NCBI GenBank assembly: GCA_963674575.2 | Contig: CAXXQT010000005.1 | Location: 372,001 to 436,000, forward strand | DNA length: 64,000 nt | Reading direction: 5' to 3' | DNA from: JAAYAY01 sp963674575 | GTDB taxonomy: Bacteria; Planctomycetota; Planctomycetia; Pirellulales; Thermoguttaceae | Shown here: piece by piece, positions 35,077-43,176 of the stretch | Layout of the letters: every line of letters starts with the position of its first letter | How positions within the stretch are numbered: position 1 is the first letter of the stretch | Notes under the pieces: generated by a model | What the model saw: only the letters and a program-made list of their open reading frames with translations | Databases searched by the model: none | What the model was told of the DNA's origin: nothing | Translations under genes and position numbers: made by a program

Positions 35077-37905
35077 CTACGCCAATTTCAGAATGTCCGG
35101 GCGTCCCGAGAGACGCGCCGTAAGGACACGTCCGATAAAGATCTGGGAACCTTGGGCGGTTGGAGCGACTCGGTCGTGGACCTGGATTTCGATCCTCGTG
35201 TCGCTCGTGCCTGCCTCCTCCGCTTGTTGCCGAACGAGCATTTGCAGCTCGGCAAGGGCGTGTTCGTGCGCGTCCTGGAAGTCGTCTAATACCGGGGCAT
35301 CCGGCAAGCCTGCCACGACGTATCCGCCCGTGTCGGACGGCGAAATCTCGACCGACTTCTGAACGACTACACGACTGGTGATGGCCCCGATCGCATTGGC
35401 CACGTCGGCATGTTCCGGGATGATTGCCTCGGTTCCCAGCAAGTGGGCGGCCTCGGGGAGATACATGTGGATGGGAGCGCCGATTCCCACGATCGGGTGT
35501 TTCAGGTCGATGCGCACTTGGAAGTCGCGGTTGCCCTCGTGCAACCAGTTCTTGATCAGGGCGGTTGTCGATTCTGACTGCTCGAAGTCGTGATCGTGCC
35601 CAATTTCGCCGAGGTGCTTTCGGAGAAGTTCCATCGCCAGACGATGAACGATTTCCTGGTGTACCTGTTCCGCGAATTCACCGACCGATTGGTCGGCAAG
35701 ACGACAAAACAACTCGGCGAAGCGACGGGCCGCCTCCGAGTTCCACAACTCGAGTCGCCCCGTTGCATGCAGAAGGTCGGTTGGCGTGAGCGAGGATCTC
35801 TGGATCAGACGCTGCTGTTCGAGCGATTCCAACGGCAGGAACGTCCAATGGCGGGCGTCAAGCTCAATGGCCAACTGTTCCACACTGCGGGCGCCTTGGG
35901 CCAGGGCATCCAGGAGCCGTTGCTCCTGGCTCGTCAGTTTCGCGGTCTGGTTGCCATCGGTTGCGAGCAATAGCGTCATGCCTTCGGTGGAGTTGTGGAA
36001 GCGATCCAGGTGTGCCTCCAGCCAGTCAAGAGCAGCGTGGCCGTCATGATCCAAGCCGAGGGCCCACGCGACTGGGACGACGCGAAGCGGGCCGATCGCC
36101 GGCTTTCCATCGGCCTGTCGCGTGATCAGGCTGTCGCCGCCAAGGCCCAGCGTCCGCAGGTCGAGGGCGCCCACGTGGGTCGCCCAGCCACCGACGGAAG
36201 CCCCTTGCTCGCAGGTGCGGACGGCCCCGTTGCGAATCGTTGCGGTGTCCGTCGTGGTTCCGCCCATGTCGACGACCATGGCGTTTTCCTGATGGGCCAG
36301 ATAGCTGGCTCCCGCGACACTCGCCGCGGGGCCGGAGAGAATCGTCTCGATCGGATGCCGGCGCGCCACGGCAAGACTCATGAGCGATCCATCGCTGCGC
36401 ACTACCATCCGGGGCGCCTCGACCCGCCGTTCTCGCAGGACGCGGTCCACGTCGTGGAGGAAGGATTCCAGGATGGGGATGATGCTTGCGTTGAGCGCGG
36501 CGGTTACTGCCCGAATTCGGTAGTTGCCCTGTTGGGAAAGCTCGTGGGCGCAGGTGACGAAGTGTCCGGTCTCCGCTTCGAGGATCTCCTTGACTTGCTG
36601 TTCATGGGCCGGGTTGACGTGGCTGGCATAGCCGGAGACGGCGAAGGCCCCGACCTGTTCCTGTTGGAGCATTCTCCTGGCCTCGGTCCTGACGAGGTCG
36701 ACATCGACGGGCTCGATTTCCCGACCGTCGATTTCCAGTTGGCCTCGAAGAACGCCGATCGGACGGTAGACGATGTGGGAAGGCTTGAACAGGCCGTACG
36801 GAGGGAGAATCAGCAATCCCACCTTTTGCCCGCGGTTTTCCACAATGGCGTTGGTCGCCAAGGTCGTGGAGACGGAAACCAAATCCACGTCGAGAGGAGG
36901 CTCCAGGTTGAGAGCGTCCAGGGCTTTGCCGATTCCAACTGAGAAGTCCCACTTGGTGGTGCGCGATTTCGCCTTGGCCAGCACGGCGCCATCCTCGAAA
37001 TCGTAGAGCACGACGTCCGTATAGGTCCCCCCGGCGTCGATTCCGAGTCCTCGTTTGACCTGCGAAGCGGGCTCGCTCGCTCCGTTTGGCGCCCCTTCGA
37101 AGACGAGGGTGCAGTCGTTGGAGGACGCGGATGCGCGGGCTTCCCAGATGGGCACAGCTTGCAGTAAGTGATGGATGGGCTCGTGGGTCGTCACGTGGTG
37201 CGGCGGAACGTAGAGGACGTGGTCGGTGGAATGGCGGGCCGTGACAAGTTCCGTCAACAGGTCGTGCGTTCCGGCAAGCTCCTCGTATTTCCAACCGAAC
37301 TCTTTTGCCATGGCCTGCGCCAGATCCGCATACTTGCGTCGCTGGCCGAGGCCGGTGTCGATATAGGCGGCTCGTTGGTAATTGCGCTGCCAACTCGTGA
37401 GAAAATCGCGTATTGCCTCGGCGTTTTCTTCTCCGAATTGGCGAATAAGTTGGGGGAGCGTGTAACACTCCGGTCCGCACTGGATTGGCTGGTCGGAAGA
37501 AGCGTCGGGGTGGGCCTTTTCGTCAACCCAACCGGCCGAGATGTAGTAGGTTCCGGGAAAGCGGGCGAACTGCTCTTGATAGGCGGCGTCGGAACCAAGG
37601 AACAGGGCGATGCAATCGTTTACGCGAGGAATGGTCAAAGGGATATTTCTGGCATGAAGGCCGATCGTGCCCATGCCGCAGACCCCGTAACCGACAATGA
37701 TGCGCTCACCGTGGAAACTGGCCGACACGCGATCGATGCGCTGCTGGAGTTCCGCCCGCAATTCCCGGGGGCGCGTGTGGAGCCCGCCCGGCAGGAATTC
37801 CATGCTGCAAGGCACTCCAAGCTGCCTGGTCAGATGGGAAATGTCGGTTGCCAGAACGCCACAGGCGATGATGTGGATCTGCTGGCCGGAGAATTCTTCG
37901 TTCAT
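35077..37905 (-). CDS. DUF1638 domain fused to hydantoinase/oxoprolinase-type ATPase
   Basis: 942 aa. Residues 1-235 match DUF1638 (starting IHIIACGVLATDI, later GYGVCGMGTIG). From about 287 an HyuA-like actin-fold ATPase follows: GIDAGGTYTDVVLYDF, STTLATNAIVENRG, VVDMGGTTTDTATI. DUF1638 is known next to corrinoid methyltransferase activators, and HyuA-type domains cleave 5-oxoproline or hydantoins or reactivate cofactors. The fusion suggests an ATP-driven activation or ring-opening role, not provable here. In the same direction as the glycoside hydrolase. Confidence 0.8.
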   Translation of the reverse strand: MNEEFSGQQIHIIACGVLATDISHLTRQLGVPCSMEFLPGGLHTRPRELRAELQQRIDRVSASFHGERIIVGYGVCGMGTIGLHARNIPLTIPRVNDCIALFLGSDAAYQEQFARFPGTYYISAGWVDEKAHPDASSDQPIQCGPECYTLPQLIRQFGEENAEAIRDFLTSWQRNYQRAAYIDTGLGQRRKYADLAQAMAKEFGWKYEELAGTHDLLTELVTARHSTDHVLYVPPHHVTTHEPIHHLLQAVPIWEARASASSNDCTLVFEGAPNGASEPASQVKRGLGIDAGGTYTDVVLYDFEDGAVLAKAKSRTTKWDFSVGIGKALDALNLEPPLDVDLVSVSTTLATNAIVENRGQKVGLLILPPYGLFKPSHIVYRPIGVLRGQLEIDGREIEPVDVDLVRTEARRMLQQEQVGAFAVSGYASHVNPAHEQQVKEILEAETGHFVTCAHELSQQGNYRIRAVTAALNASIIPILESFLHDVDRVLRERRVEAPRMVVRSDGSLMSLAVARRHPIETILSGPAASVAGASYLAHQENAMVVDMGGTTTDTATIRNGAVRTCEQGASVGGWATHVGALDLRTLGLGGDSLITRQADGKPAIGPLRVVPVAWALGLDHDGHAALDWLEAHLDRFHNSTEGMTLLLATDGNQTAKLTSQEQRLLDALAQGARSVEQLAIELDARHWTFLPLESLEQQRLIQRSSLTPTDLLHATGRLELWNSEAARRFAELFCRLADQSVGEFAEQVHQEIVHRLAMELLRKHLGEIGHDHDFEQSESTTALIKNWLHEGNRDFQVRIDLKHPIVGIGAPIHMYLPEAAHLLGTEAIIPEHADVANAIGAITSRVVVQKSVEISPSDTGGYVVAGLPDAPVLDDFQDAHEHALAELQMLVRQQAEEAGTSDTRIEIQVHDRVAPTAQGSQIFIGRVLTARLSGRPDILKLA

Positions 37906-38366
37906 CGATGCAAGCCTGCGGTCTCTGGAGGTGGTAAGGCAATGCAGTATCTTATTATGCCATCCTCAGTCCAAGGGCAAACGCGAGTTCAGGAAAGGAC
38001 GTGATGCGTCATTCGGCCTTCTTTCGCAGGGTTCGGAGATGCGGCAATCGCACCGGCTTGTTGTGGGGGTAACGTGTGGCGAGGAAGGAGGTTGGCGTTG
38101 GTCGTGCTTCGCAGGGGGCCTCGTTTGCCCGGTCTCGGAACATTGATTCGAAACGGTCCTTCGGGGCTCGCCGGGCCGAAACGGCGTCCGGAACTGCTTG
38201 GCAGATGGCTTCAACCAAGAATCCTGCGAAAAATCGAAGGTTCGAACCGATTTCGGGCAACCGAAAACCTTCTGCCCGTTGACTCTTCGGCGCAGACAAT
38301 CATATTCAGAAGTATTCCCGCTCGGTGCACAGGCTGATCGATGGCCGACATTAGCACCGTCAGGAG
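37906..38366. other. divergent intergenic region
   Basis: 461 bases between the DUF1638 fusion (minus) and the methyltransferase (plus). No gene is supported. It holds a stretch at 38060-38081 resembling 18081-18102. Confidence 0.4.
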
Positions 38367-38990
38367 ATGGATCACGTATTGGAACACATGGTTTGGAAAG
38401 TGAATATGGCAGTGCGAGAATATGGGCGATTTGTTTGTGAATTTCTGTTGCACCCCGGCTGCGTGGGGGCAATAGCCCCCAGTACTCGGCGGTTGGCGCG
38501 TCGCATGACGCATTGGATCGACTGGAGTTCCGTGGACACGGTTGTCGAGTATGGCCCCGGCACGGGGGTGTTCACGGAGCAGATTCTGCGGGTGAAGCGG
38601 CCCGAGTCCGAGTTTTTCGCGGTCGAATTGAATTCTCAGTTCGCCACGACCTTGGCGACACGATTTCCCGAGGTGACCGTTTTCGAGGAAAGTGTTGCCA
38701 ATATCGAGCAACTCTGCCAGCGACAGGGGGTCTCAGAGGTTGACGCGGTTGTCTGTGGGCTGCCTTGGGCCACATTCTCCGATCGCAATCAGACCGCCTA
38801 CCTGGACGCGATGATGCGGGTCCTGAAGCCCGGGGGCTATTTTGCGACGTTTGCTTACCTGCAGGGAATGGCGCTTCCCGCAGCTCACCGATTTCGAAAG
38901 CGACTTCAGGACTACTTTGGCGAGGTCCGTGTCAGCCCTACCGTCTGGTTGAACTTCCCACCGGCATTCACCTACGAATGTCGGCGCTGA
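38367..38990 (+). CDS. phospholipid N-methyltransferase-like SAM enzyme (PmtA type)
   Basis: 207 aa. N-terminal pattern FLLHPGCVGAIAPSTRRLAR is typical of PmtA-like phosphatidylethanolamine methyltransferases and rRNA dimethylase relatives. SAM motif I is VVEYGPGTGVFTEQIL; motif IV reads VDAVVCGLPWATF. The C-terminus has YFGEVRVSPTVWLNFPPAF, as in PmtA. Its neighbours encode phosphatidylserine synthase and decarboxylase, supporting a lipid substrate. ATG 38406, preceded by GGAAAG, is an alternative start. Confidence 0.75.
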   Translation: MDHVLEHMVWKVNMAVREYGRFVCEFLLHPGCVGAIAPSTRRLARRMTHWIDWSSVDTVVEYGPGTGVFTEQILRVKRPESEFFAVELNSQFATTLATRFPEVTVFEESVANIEQLCQRQGVSEVDAVVCGLPWATFSDRNQTAYLDAMMRVLKPGGYFATFAYLQGMALPAAHRFRKRLQDYFGEVRVSPTVWLNFPPAFTYECRR

Positions 38991-39043
38991 GGCTGGCGTC
39001 GAGGCTTTTTCTTGTGTGCGAGGACCGGGTGGGTGGACTCCGC

Positions 39044-39880
39044 TCAAGCCTCGTTTCCCGGAAGGCGACGCAAGGACGAAAGGTCGCGAAGTCGAATTCC
39101 GACAAATCGTAGCCACACGGCGATTGGACGACCCAGGGCGAAATAGCAGAAGACCAGCGGCAACATCAATTCATGCACCGAGATCATGGCCACCGCCAGG
39201 AAAACGAGGCGCACCATGCCGAGGAAGGTCCGCCGACCGTGCGTCAATTGGCTGAAGACATGCGGATAGCGGATTCTGGACACCATCAGCCATGCCAGGG
39301 CGATCGAAAGGAAAGGCAGTGCGTATCGGGTGAAGATGAGGAACTGCTCGCCCAGGAACTGGGAGGTTTGGGATGCGTCGTCTGCGGCCAATTCGTGCAG
39401 GGCTGGTAAGGCCACCGCGAACGACGCAAAAACCCCTGCCGCCGCAGGGGTCGGCAGCCCCCGGAACCAGTCGTGCGCATCGTCGGCCTCGGTCTCGACA
39501 TTAAACCGGGCCAGTCGCAGCAGGCCGCAGAGCATGAACAGAACGCCAATCCCCCACAAGAACCGGAGCAGGAAGACATTGGTGAGGCTCAGCATGATGA
39601 AGACGGGAGCCACCGTGAACGTGATGGCGTCGCAGAGGCTGTCCAGTTCCGCCCCAAACCGGCTGGTCTGCTTCAGCAGGCGTGCCACGTAACCGTCCAA
39701 CGCATCGAACGCCATGCCGACGAAGATGAACACGCCTGCGTAGAAGATCGCCGTCGTGTCTCCGAGTTGCTCCCGACCAATGGTGGCCATTGCAATGCTG
39801 CCCAGGCCGCAGACCCCGTTCCCGAGGGTCAACGCTGTTGGTACGACAACAAGATCGAATTTCTTGATCGAGACGGCCAT
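39044..39880 (-). CDS. pssA: CDP-diacylglycerol-serine O-phosphatidyltransferase
   Basis: 278 aa integral membrane enzyme making phosphatidylserine from CDP-diacylglycerol and serine. The CDP-alcohol phosphotransferase motif D-G-x2-A-R-x(8)-G-x3-D-x3-D is complete in DALDGYVARLLKQTSRFG followed by AELDSLCDA. About eight hydrophobic segments. It follows psd by 48 bases on the same strand, giving a two-step route to phosphatidylethanolamine. Confidence 0.93.
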   Translation of the reverse strand: MAVSIKKFDLVVVPTALTLGNGVCGLGSIAMATIGREQLGDTTAIFYAGVFIFVGMAFDALDGYVARLLKQTSRFGAELDSLCDAITFTVAPVFIMLSLTNVFLLRFLWGIGVLFMLCGLLRLARFNVETEADDAHDWFRGLPTPAAAGVFASFAVALPALHELAADDASQTSQFLGEQFLIFTRYALPFLSIALAWLMVSRIRYPHVFSQLTHGRRTFLGMVRLVFLAVAMISVHELMLPLVFCYFALGRPIAVWLRFVGIRLRDLSSLRRLPGNEA

Positions 39881-39928
39881 CTTACGAACTCCGAAATGAA
39901 CCTCAACCGCGCGGGCGGCGTTGGTTGC

Positions 39929-40924
39929 TCATGAACCTTGAACCGCTGTTTCTTCTGTTTCTTCCGGAGCCGGCACTTGGTCGACCGGAGAGTACTTCGC
40001 CACGACGGTCGAACCGGCACTCACCTTCTGCCCAACCGAAACGAGAATTTCCAGCCCGGCTTCCTTGGGAATAATCAACTCCGTGCGTGAGCCCAGTTTG
40101 ATCATGCCGAACGCTTCTCCGCGGTCCAATGGGTCGCCCGGCGCAATCCAGCATACGATGCGCCGGGCAATCGCGCCGGCGATTTGCCGGATGACGAAAC
40201 GGCGGTTCGGAAAGGCGGTTTCTTCGAGACGGACTTCCATCCGCTCATTTTCTCGCGCCGATGCTGGCCGGATTGCATTCAGAAATTTTCCCCGGCGGTA
40301 GCTGATTCCGAGCACGGTCGCCTCCATCGAGGCGCGGTTTACGTGGACGTCGAAGATCGAGAGGAAGATGCCGACCAGCACGGCCGGCTTTCCGATGAAA
40401 TCGTCGTCCACTTCCTCCACGCAGGCGATGTGACCGTCGGCGGGGGACACCACCGCACCCGGGTCACGAGGAGCAACTCGAGTCGGGTCCCGAAAGAACC
40501 AGACGATGCCTAGTGTGGGTAGCGCGGAGACAATCGCCAACGGCCAGTACGCCAGTGCAAGAACAACCGTCAGAAGGAGCAGCGAACCGCCAAGAATAAT
40601 CAACTCGGCCAATCCCACACGCACGAAGGGCAAACGGTCTCGCCAGCGAAAAGGATCGTTTTTGGCAGACCAGCGGTAGCCGCCCTGATTTCGATAGAAC
40701 TTCACGTCCCGCGGATCGAGTACTTCGTGGGGGCAGGCGTTTTCTGAACCCTCCCGTTTGGCGAGCATATCGGCCACATAGCGTGGACGAAACGTCTTCA
40801 GGTACCACCGTCTCCAATACCCCCACGCGAGTTCAATTCTCATGCACGTCCCGCCGCCCGGCTGGATAGATTTGATTTCGGGAGGCATTGCTTCGATACG
40901 GGATGATACGTCTTCTGTCGTCAT
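39929..40924 (-). CDS. psd: phosphatidylserine decarboxylase proenzyme
   Basis: 331 aa from ATG 40924. Pyruvoyl enzyme converting phosphatidylserine to phosphatidylethanolamine. Visible: two membrane segments (LAELIILGGSLLLLTVVLALAYW), FFRDPTR, VVSPADGHI, IFLSIFDVHVNR and the self-cleavage site GSRTEL near the C-terminus, where Ser becomes the pyruvoyl group. ATG 40999 is in frame, but GAGAGA before 40924 favours the shorter start. Upstream of pssA in the same unit. Confidence 0.92.
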   Translation of the reverse strand: MTTEDVSSRIEAMPPEIKSIQPGGGTCMRIELAWGYWRRWYLKTFRPRYVADMLAKREGSENACPHEVLDPRDVKFYRNQGGYRWSAKNDPFRWRDRLPFVRVGLAELIILGGSLLLLTVVLALAYWPLAIVSALPTLGIVWFFRDPTRVAPRDPGAVVSPADGHIACVEEVDDDFIGKPAVLVGIFLSIFDVHVNRASMEATVLGISYRRGKFLNAIRPASARENERMEVRLEETAFPNRRFVIRQIAGAIARRIVCWIAPGDPLDRGEAFGMIKLGSRTELIIPKEAGLEILVSVGQKVSAGSTVVAKYSPVDQVPAPEETEETAVQGS

Positions 40925-41147
40925 TCTCTCGGTCGTTCGCATGAGGTTTGGCGGGATTCGGCTGAAACCCAGTGTATTCCATCTTCCACGGCTGGCCAAC
41001 GGTCGCCGGCGGTCAAGACAAGGTTTCCGCCAACGGCTTTGCCGTCTCTCCCGACCCTATCGCTAGACTTTGCCACCCAAAGAGCTGCCGCTATCTCACG
41101 GTAGGGCTTGCCACCCGCCAAGATGTTCCGCGAGAAACCCTGGATAG

Positions 41148-41735
41148 TTATTCATCGGCCGGCGAGCCGTCTTGCCTCTTGTCGGACAGATCAATCTCCG
41201 TGGGGGATCCGTCCGGATTCCTGACCTGGTCCTCTCGGGGGGGGCTTTGAGGGCCCTTCATTTTGCGGCGATAGAGGACCACGGCGTAATAGGTGGCAAC
41301 ATAGCTCGGTACGGCCAAAGTGGCGGCCACAATGAGACTGCCGACCCAAAGAGGCAGGATCGCGTGCCACGTCAAAGACCACCAGGTGGTGGCCCATTCG
41401 AGCCAGCCTCCGGTAACCGTGGCCATCTTGCTGAAATCAGGCGGAGGCACATCACTGGACAGGATCCACCGGCCCACATAGTAGTTGGGCAGGTAAATCG
41501 GGACGAAGGTTAGGGGACTGGAAATCCACACAAAGGGAACGCCGACGATCTTGTTTGCTCCCAGGAGCCATGCCAAGGCAACCGACAGGGCCATCTGGAA
41601 CCCTACCGTCGGTGTCCACGCCACGAAAATGCCAATTGCCACGCCCAACGCGATACGATGCGGCGTGTCATCCGCATGCACGACACGGTGGACGAAGAAA
41701 TCCACAAGACGCTCGCGGACAAACCGATGTGGCAT
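41148..41735 (-). CDS. DUF2062 membrane protein
   Basis: 195 aa. The opening RRIALGVAIGIFVAWTP-like segment (here HRIALGVAIGIFVAWTPTVG), then LLGANKIVGVPFVWISSPLT, match DUF2062, a family of small membrane proteins of unknown role. About four hydrophobic segments and a charged C-terminal tail. A 17-nt motif shared with the FHA gene lies about 52 bases before its start. Confidence 0.85.
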   Translation of the reverse strand: MPHRFVRERLVDFFVHRVVHADDTPHRIALGVAIGIFVAWTPTVGFQMALSVALAWLLGANKIVGVPFVWISSPLTFVPIYLPNYYVGRWILSSDVPPPDFSKMATVTGGWLEWATTWWSLTWHAILPLWVGSLIVAATLAVPSYVATYYAVVLYRRKMKGPQSPPREDQVRNPDGSPTEIDLSDKRQDGSPADE

Positions 41736-42457
41736 TAGTTGTCTTTCCAGGAAAATCGTTCCGACGTGGCCGCGACACAGTCACCAGGTGGGTTTAGCTT
41801 GCGAAGATCTGCGCGTGCAGGAAACACGTCGCCTCTAAAACTCTACTATCCAGTCACGTGTTTCAGTTCTGCCTCACCCAAAGAACGAGTTTCGGACAAA
41901 GGATGGGCTGGTGATGACGTGGGGACCCCATGGGCCGCATTGCTGTGTCGTGCAGGTCAGCGGTTCGAGATCAGCTGATCTGAGAGACTCGCCGAAGCGC
42001 ACCCCCTGCTTCGGATGCTCCCGAGTGACGTGAATCCACACACAACTTTCGTCCCTCCGACGCCTCTGCCGCACCGAGAGCAACCAGAGGTCCGCGCGAA
42101 TGGTTGTGCCATGCACGGCTTGTCTCGAAACCTGCACCACGAGCGGGACGCCAGCCGATTTAACGACCGGCTTTGTGGGCGCCTTCATGCTCCAAAACCG
42201 ATATATTCTACGCCGTATCCCTTTGCGATGAAAGGACTTCCGCGCCAGTATTGGCGTTCTGTTCATGGGGAACGCCGCAGGAAGGGCCTGTTCATCGCGT
42301 TTTCGGCTTCGAAGACGTGGGCTTTGGTAATCATAAGATTATGTCGGGCTATTGTTTACGTCGCGTGGCACGGCGTGCGTTACTCACCTGGATTCATGCG
42401 ACGGTGCCGAACCGTCCGAGCCCGCGTCTTCTTGCCTTTTGAACCTCCCCCCCTCTA
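41736..42457. other. intergenic region before tRNA-Arg
   Basis: 722 bases with no gene I can support. It carries GGTGGGTTTAGCTTGCG at 41787-41803 (shared with 11221-11237). An open frame at 42015-42500 has no family-like features, and its end runs into the tRNA promoter. Confidence 0.4.
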
Positions 42458-42486
42458 TTGTCGAGTGATTGAGCCAACGCTATACT
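42458..42486 (+). promoter_or_regulatory. sigma-70-like promoter of tRNA-Arg
   Basis: TTGTCG at 42458-42463 and TATACT at 42481-42486 are separated by exactly 17 bases. The expected start near 42493 is just before the tRNA 5' end at 42501. Confidence 0.75.
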
Positions 42487-42500
42487 CGTTGGAGTACTAA

Positions 42501-42574
42501 GTCCCCGTAGCACAATTGGATAGCGCGTCGGCCTCCGGAGCCGAAGGTTACAGGTTCGAATCCTGTCGGGGATA
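42501..42574 (+). tRNA. tRNA-Arg (anticodon CCG)
   Basis: Full cloverleaf: acceptor GTCCCCG with CGGGGAT (one G-T wobble), anticodon stem TCGGC/GCCGA around loop CTCCGGA giving anticodon CCG, and T arm ACAGG-TTCGAAT-CCTGT. No CCA is encoded. Decodes CGG. Accessory DNA begins after it, so it is a candidate integration site, although no second copy of the 3' end was found in the window. Confidence 0.95.
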
Positions 42575-42581
42575 CTGCTAG

Positions 42582-42616
42582 AAAGGGCTTTGGGAACGAT
42601 CCCGAAGCCCTTTTCT
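42582..42616. terminator. rho-independent terminator after tRNA-Arg
   Basis: AAAGGGCTT (42582-42590) pairs with AAGCCCTTT (42605-42613), the stem extended by GGG/CCC, followed by TTCT. It lies eight bases after the tRNA and is roughly symmetrical. Confidence 0.8.
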
Positions 42617-43176
42617 CGTAATGAGATACGCCGCAAAGCGTAGACGTCTTTAGGCTTGCGCCAACTCTTCGCCCGGCTCTTCCCGTCCACCGCTTCGCGG
42701 CAAATCGATGCAGATCGTGCAACTACGCGGCGAGGTTTGGGGCACCGCTGGCGGCACCTCGGCACCACTGTGGGCACCTCGACGATGCCCATCGGCTGGC
42801 ATTGAAGTATAGGTCCGGTTGGGAAATCCACCAAGGTCGGGCGGACTTCGGCCAAGGCTGCAATTGCCGGTACGGCTTTCGCACTGACATGGGGGCTATC
42901 ACGCAAGCTCCGACAGCCCAGAACCGAAGGCTGCTGCTTTGAATCGTGTCGGGGTGTTGCTACTCGAACCCTAATCCGATTAGACTGACGGCAATTACCT
43001 TGTCGAAAAGGCAGATACGTTCTTTGGGAGGCTTCGAATGGATTGACCGGTCGACGCATGCACGGGCCGCCATTCCACTTACGGCATGGTGCATTCCACA
43101 CCCGCCTGCTTCGCGACCCGCCCGCTTCGGTCCACCCCCGCATATATGGATTGACTGTTGTCAAAGTGAGGTTGCA
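42617..43176. other. intergenic region between tRNA-Arg and the GHKL/PRTase operon
   Basis: 560 bases. The minus-strand open frames here contain PTGFEPVTFGSGGRR, the well-known false translation of a tRNA-Arg region, so they are not genes. GAGG at 43168-43171 is the ribosome-binding site of the next gene. An integrase would be expected here if an island entered the tRNA; none is intact. Confidence 0.4.

Noticed and set aside
42015..42500. 161-aa plus-strand frame before the tRNA
   Set aside because: No ribosome-binding site, no family-like segments, and it overlaps the tRNA promoter.
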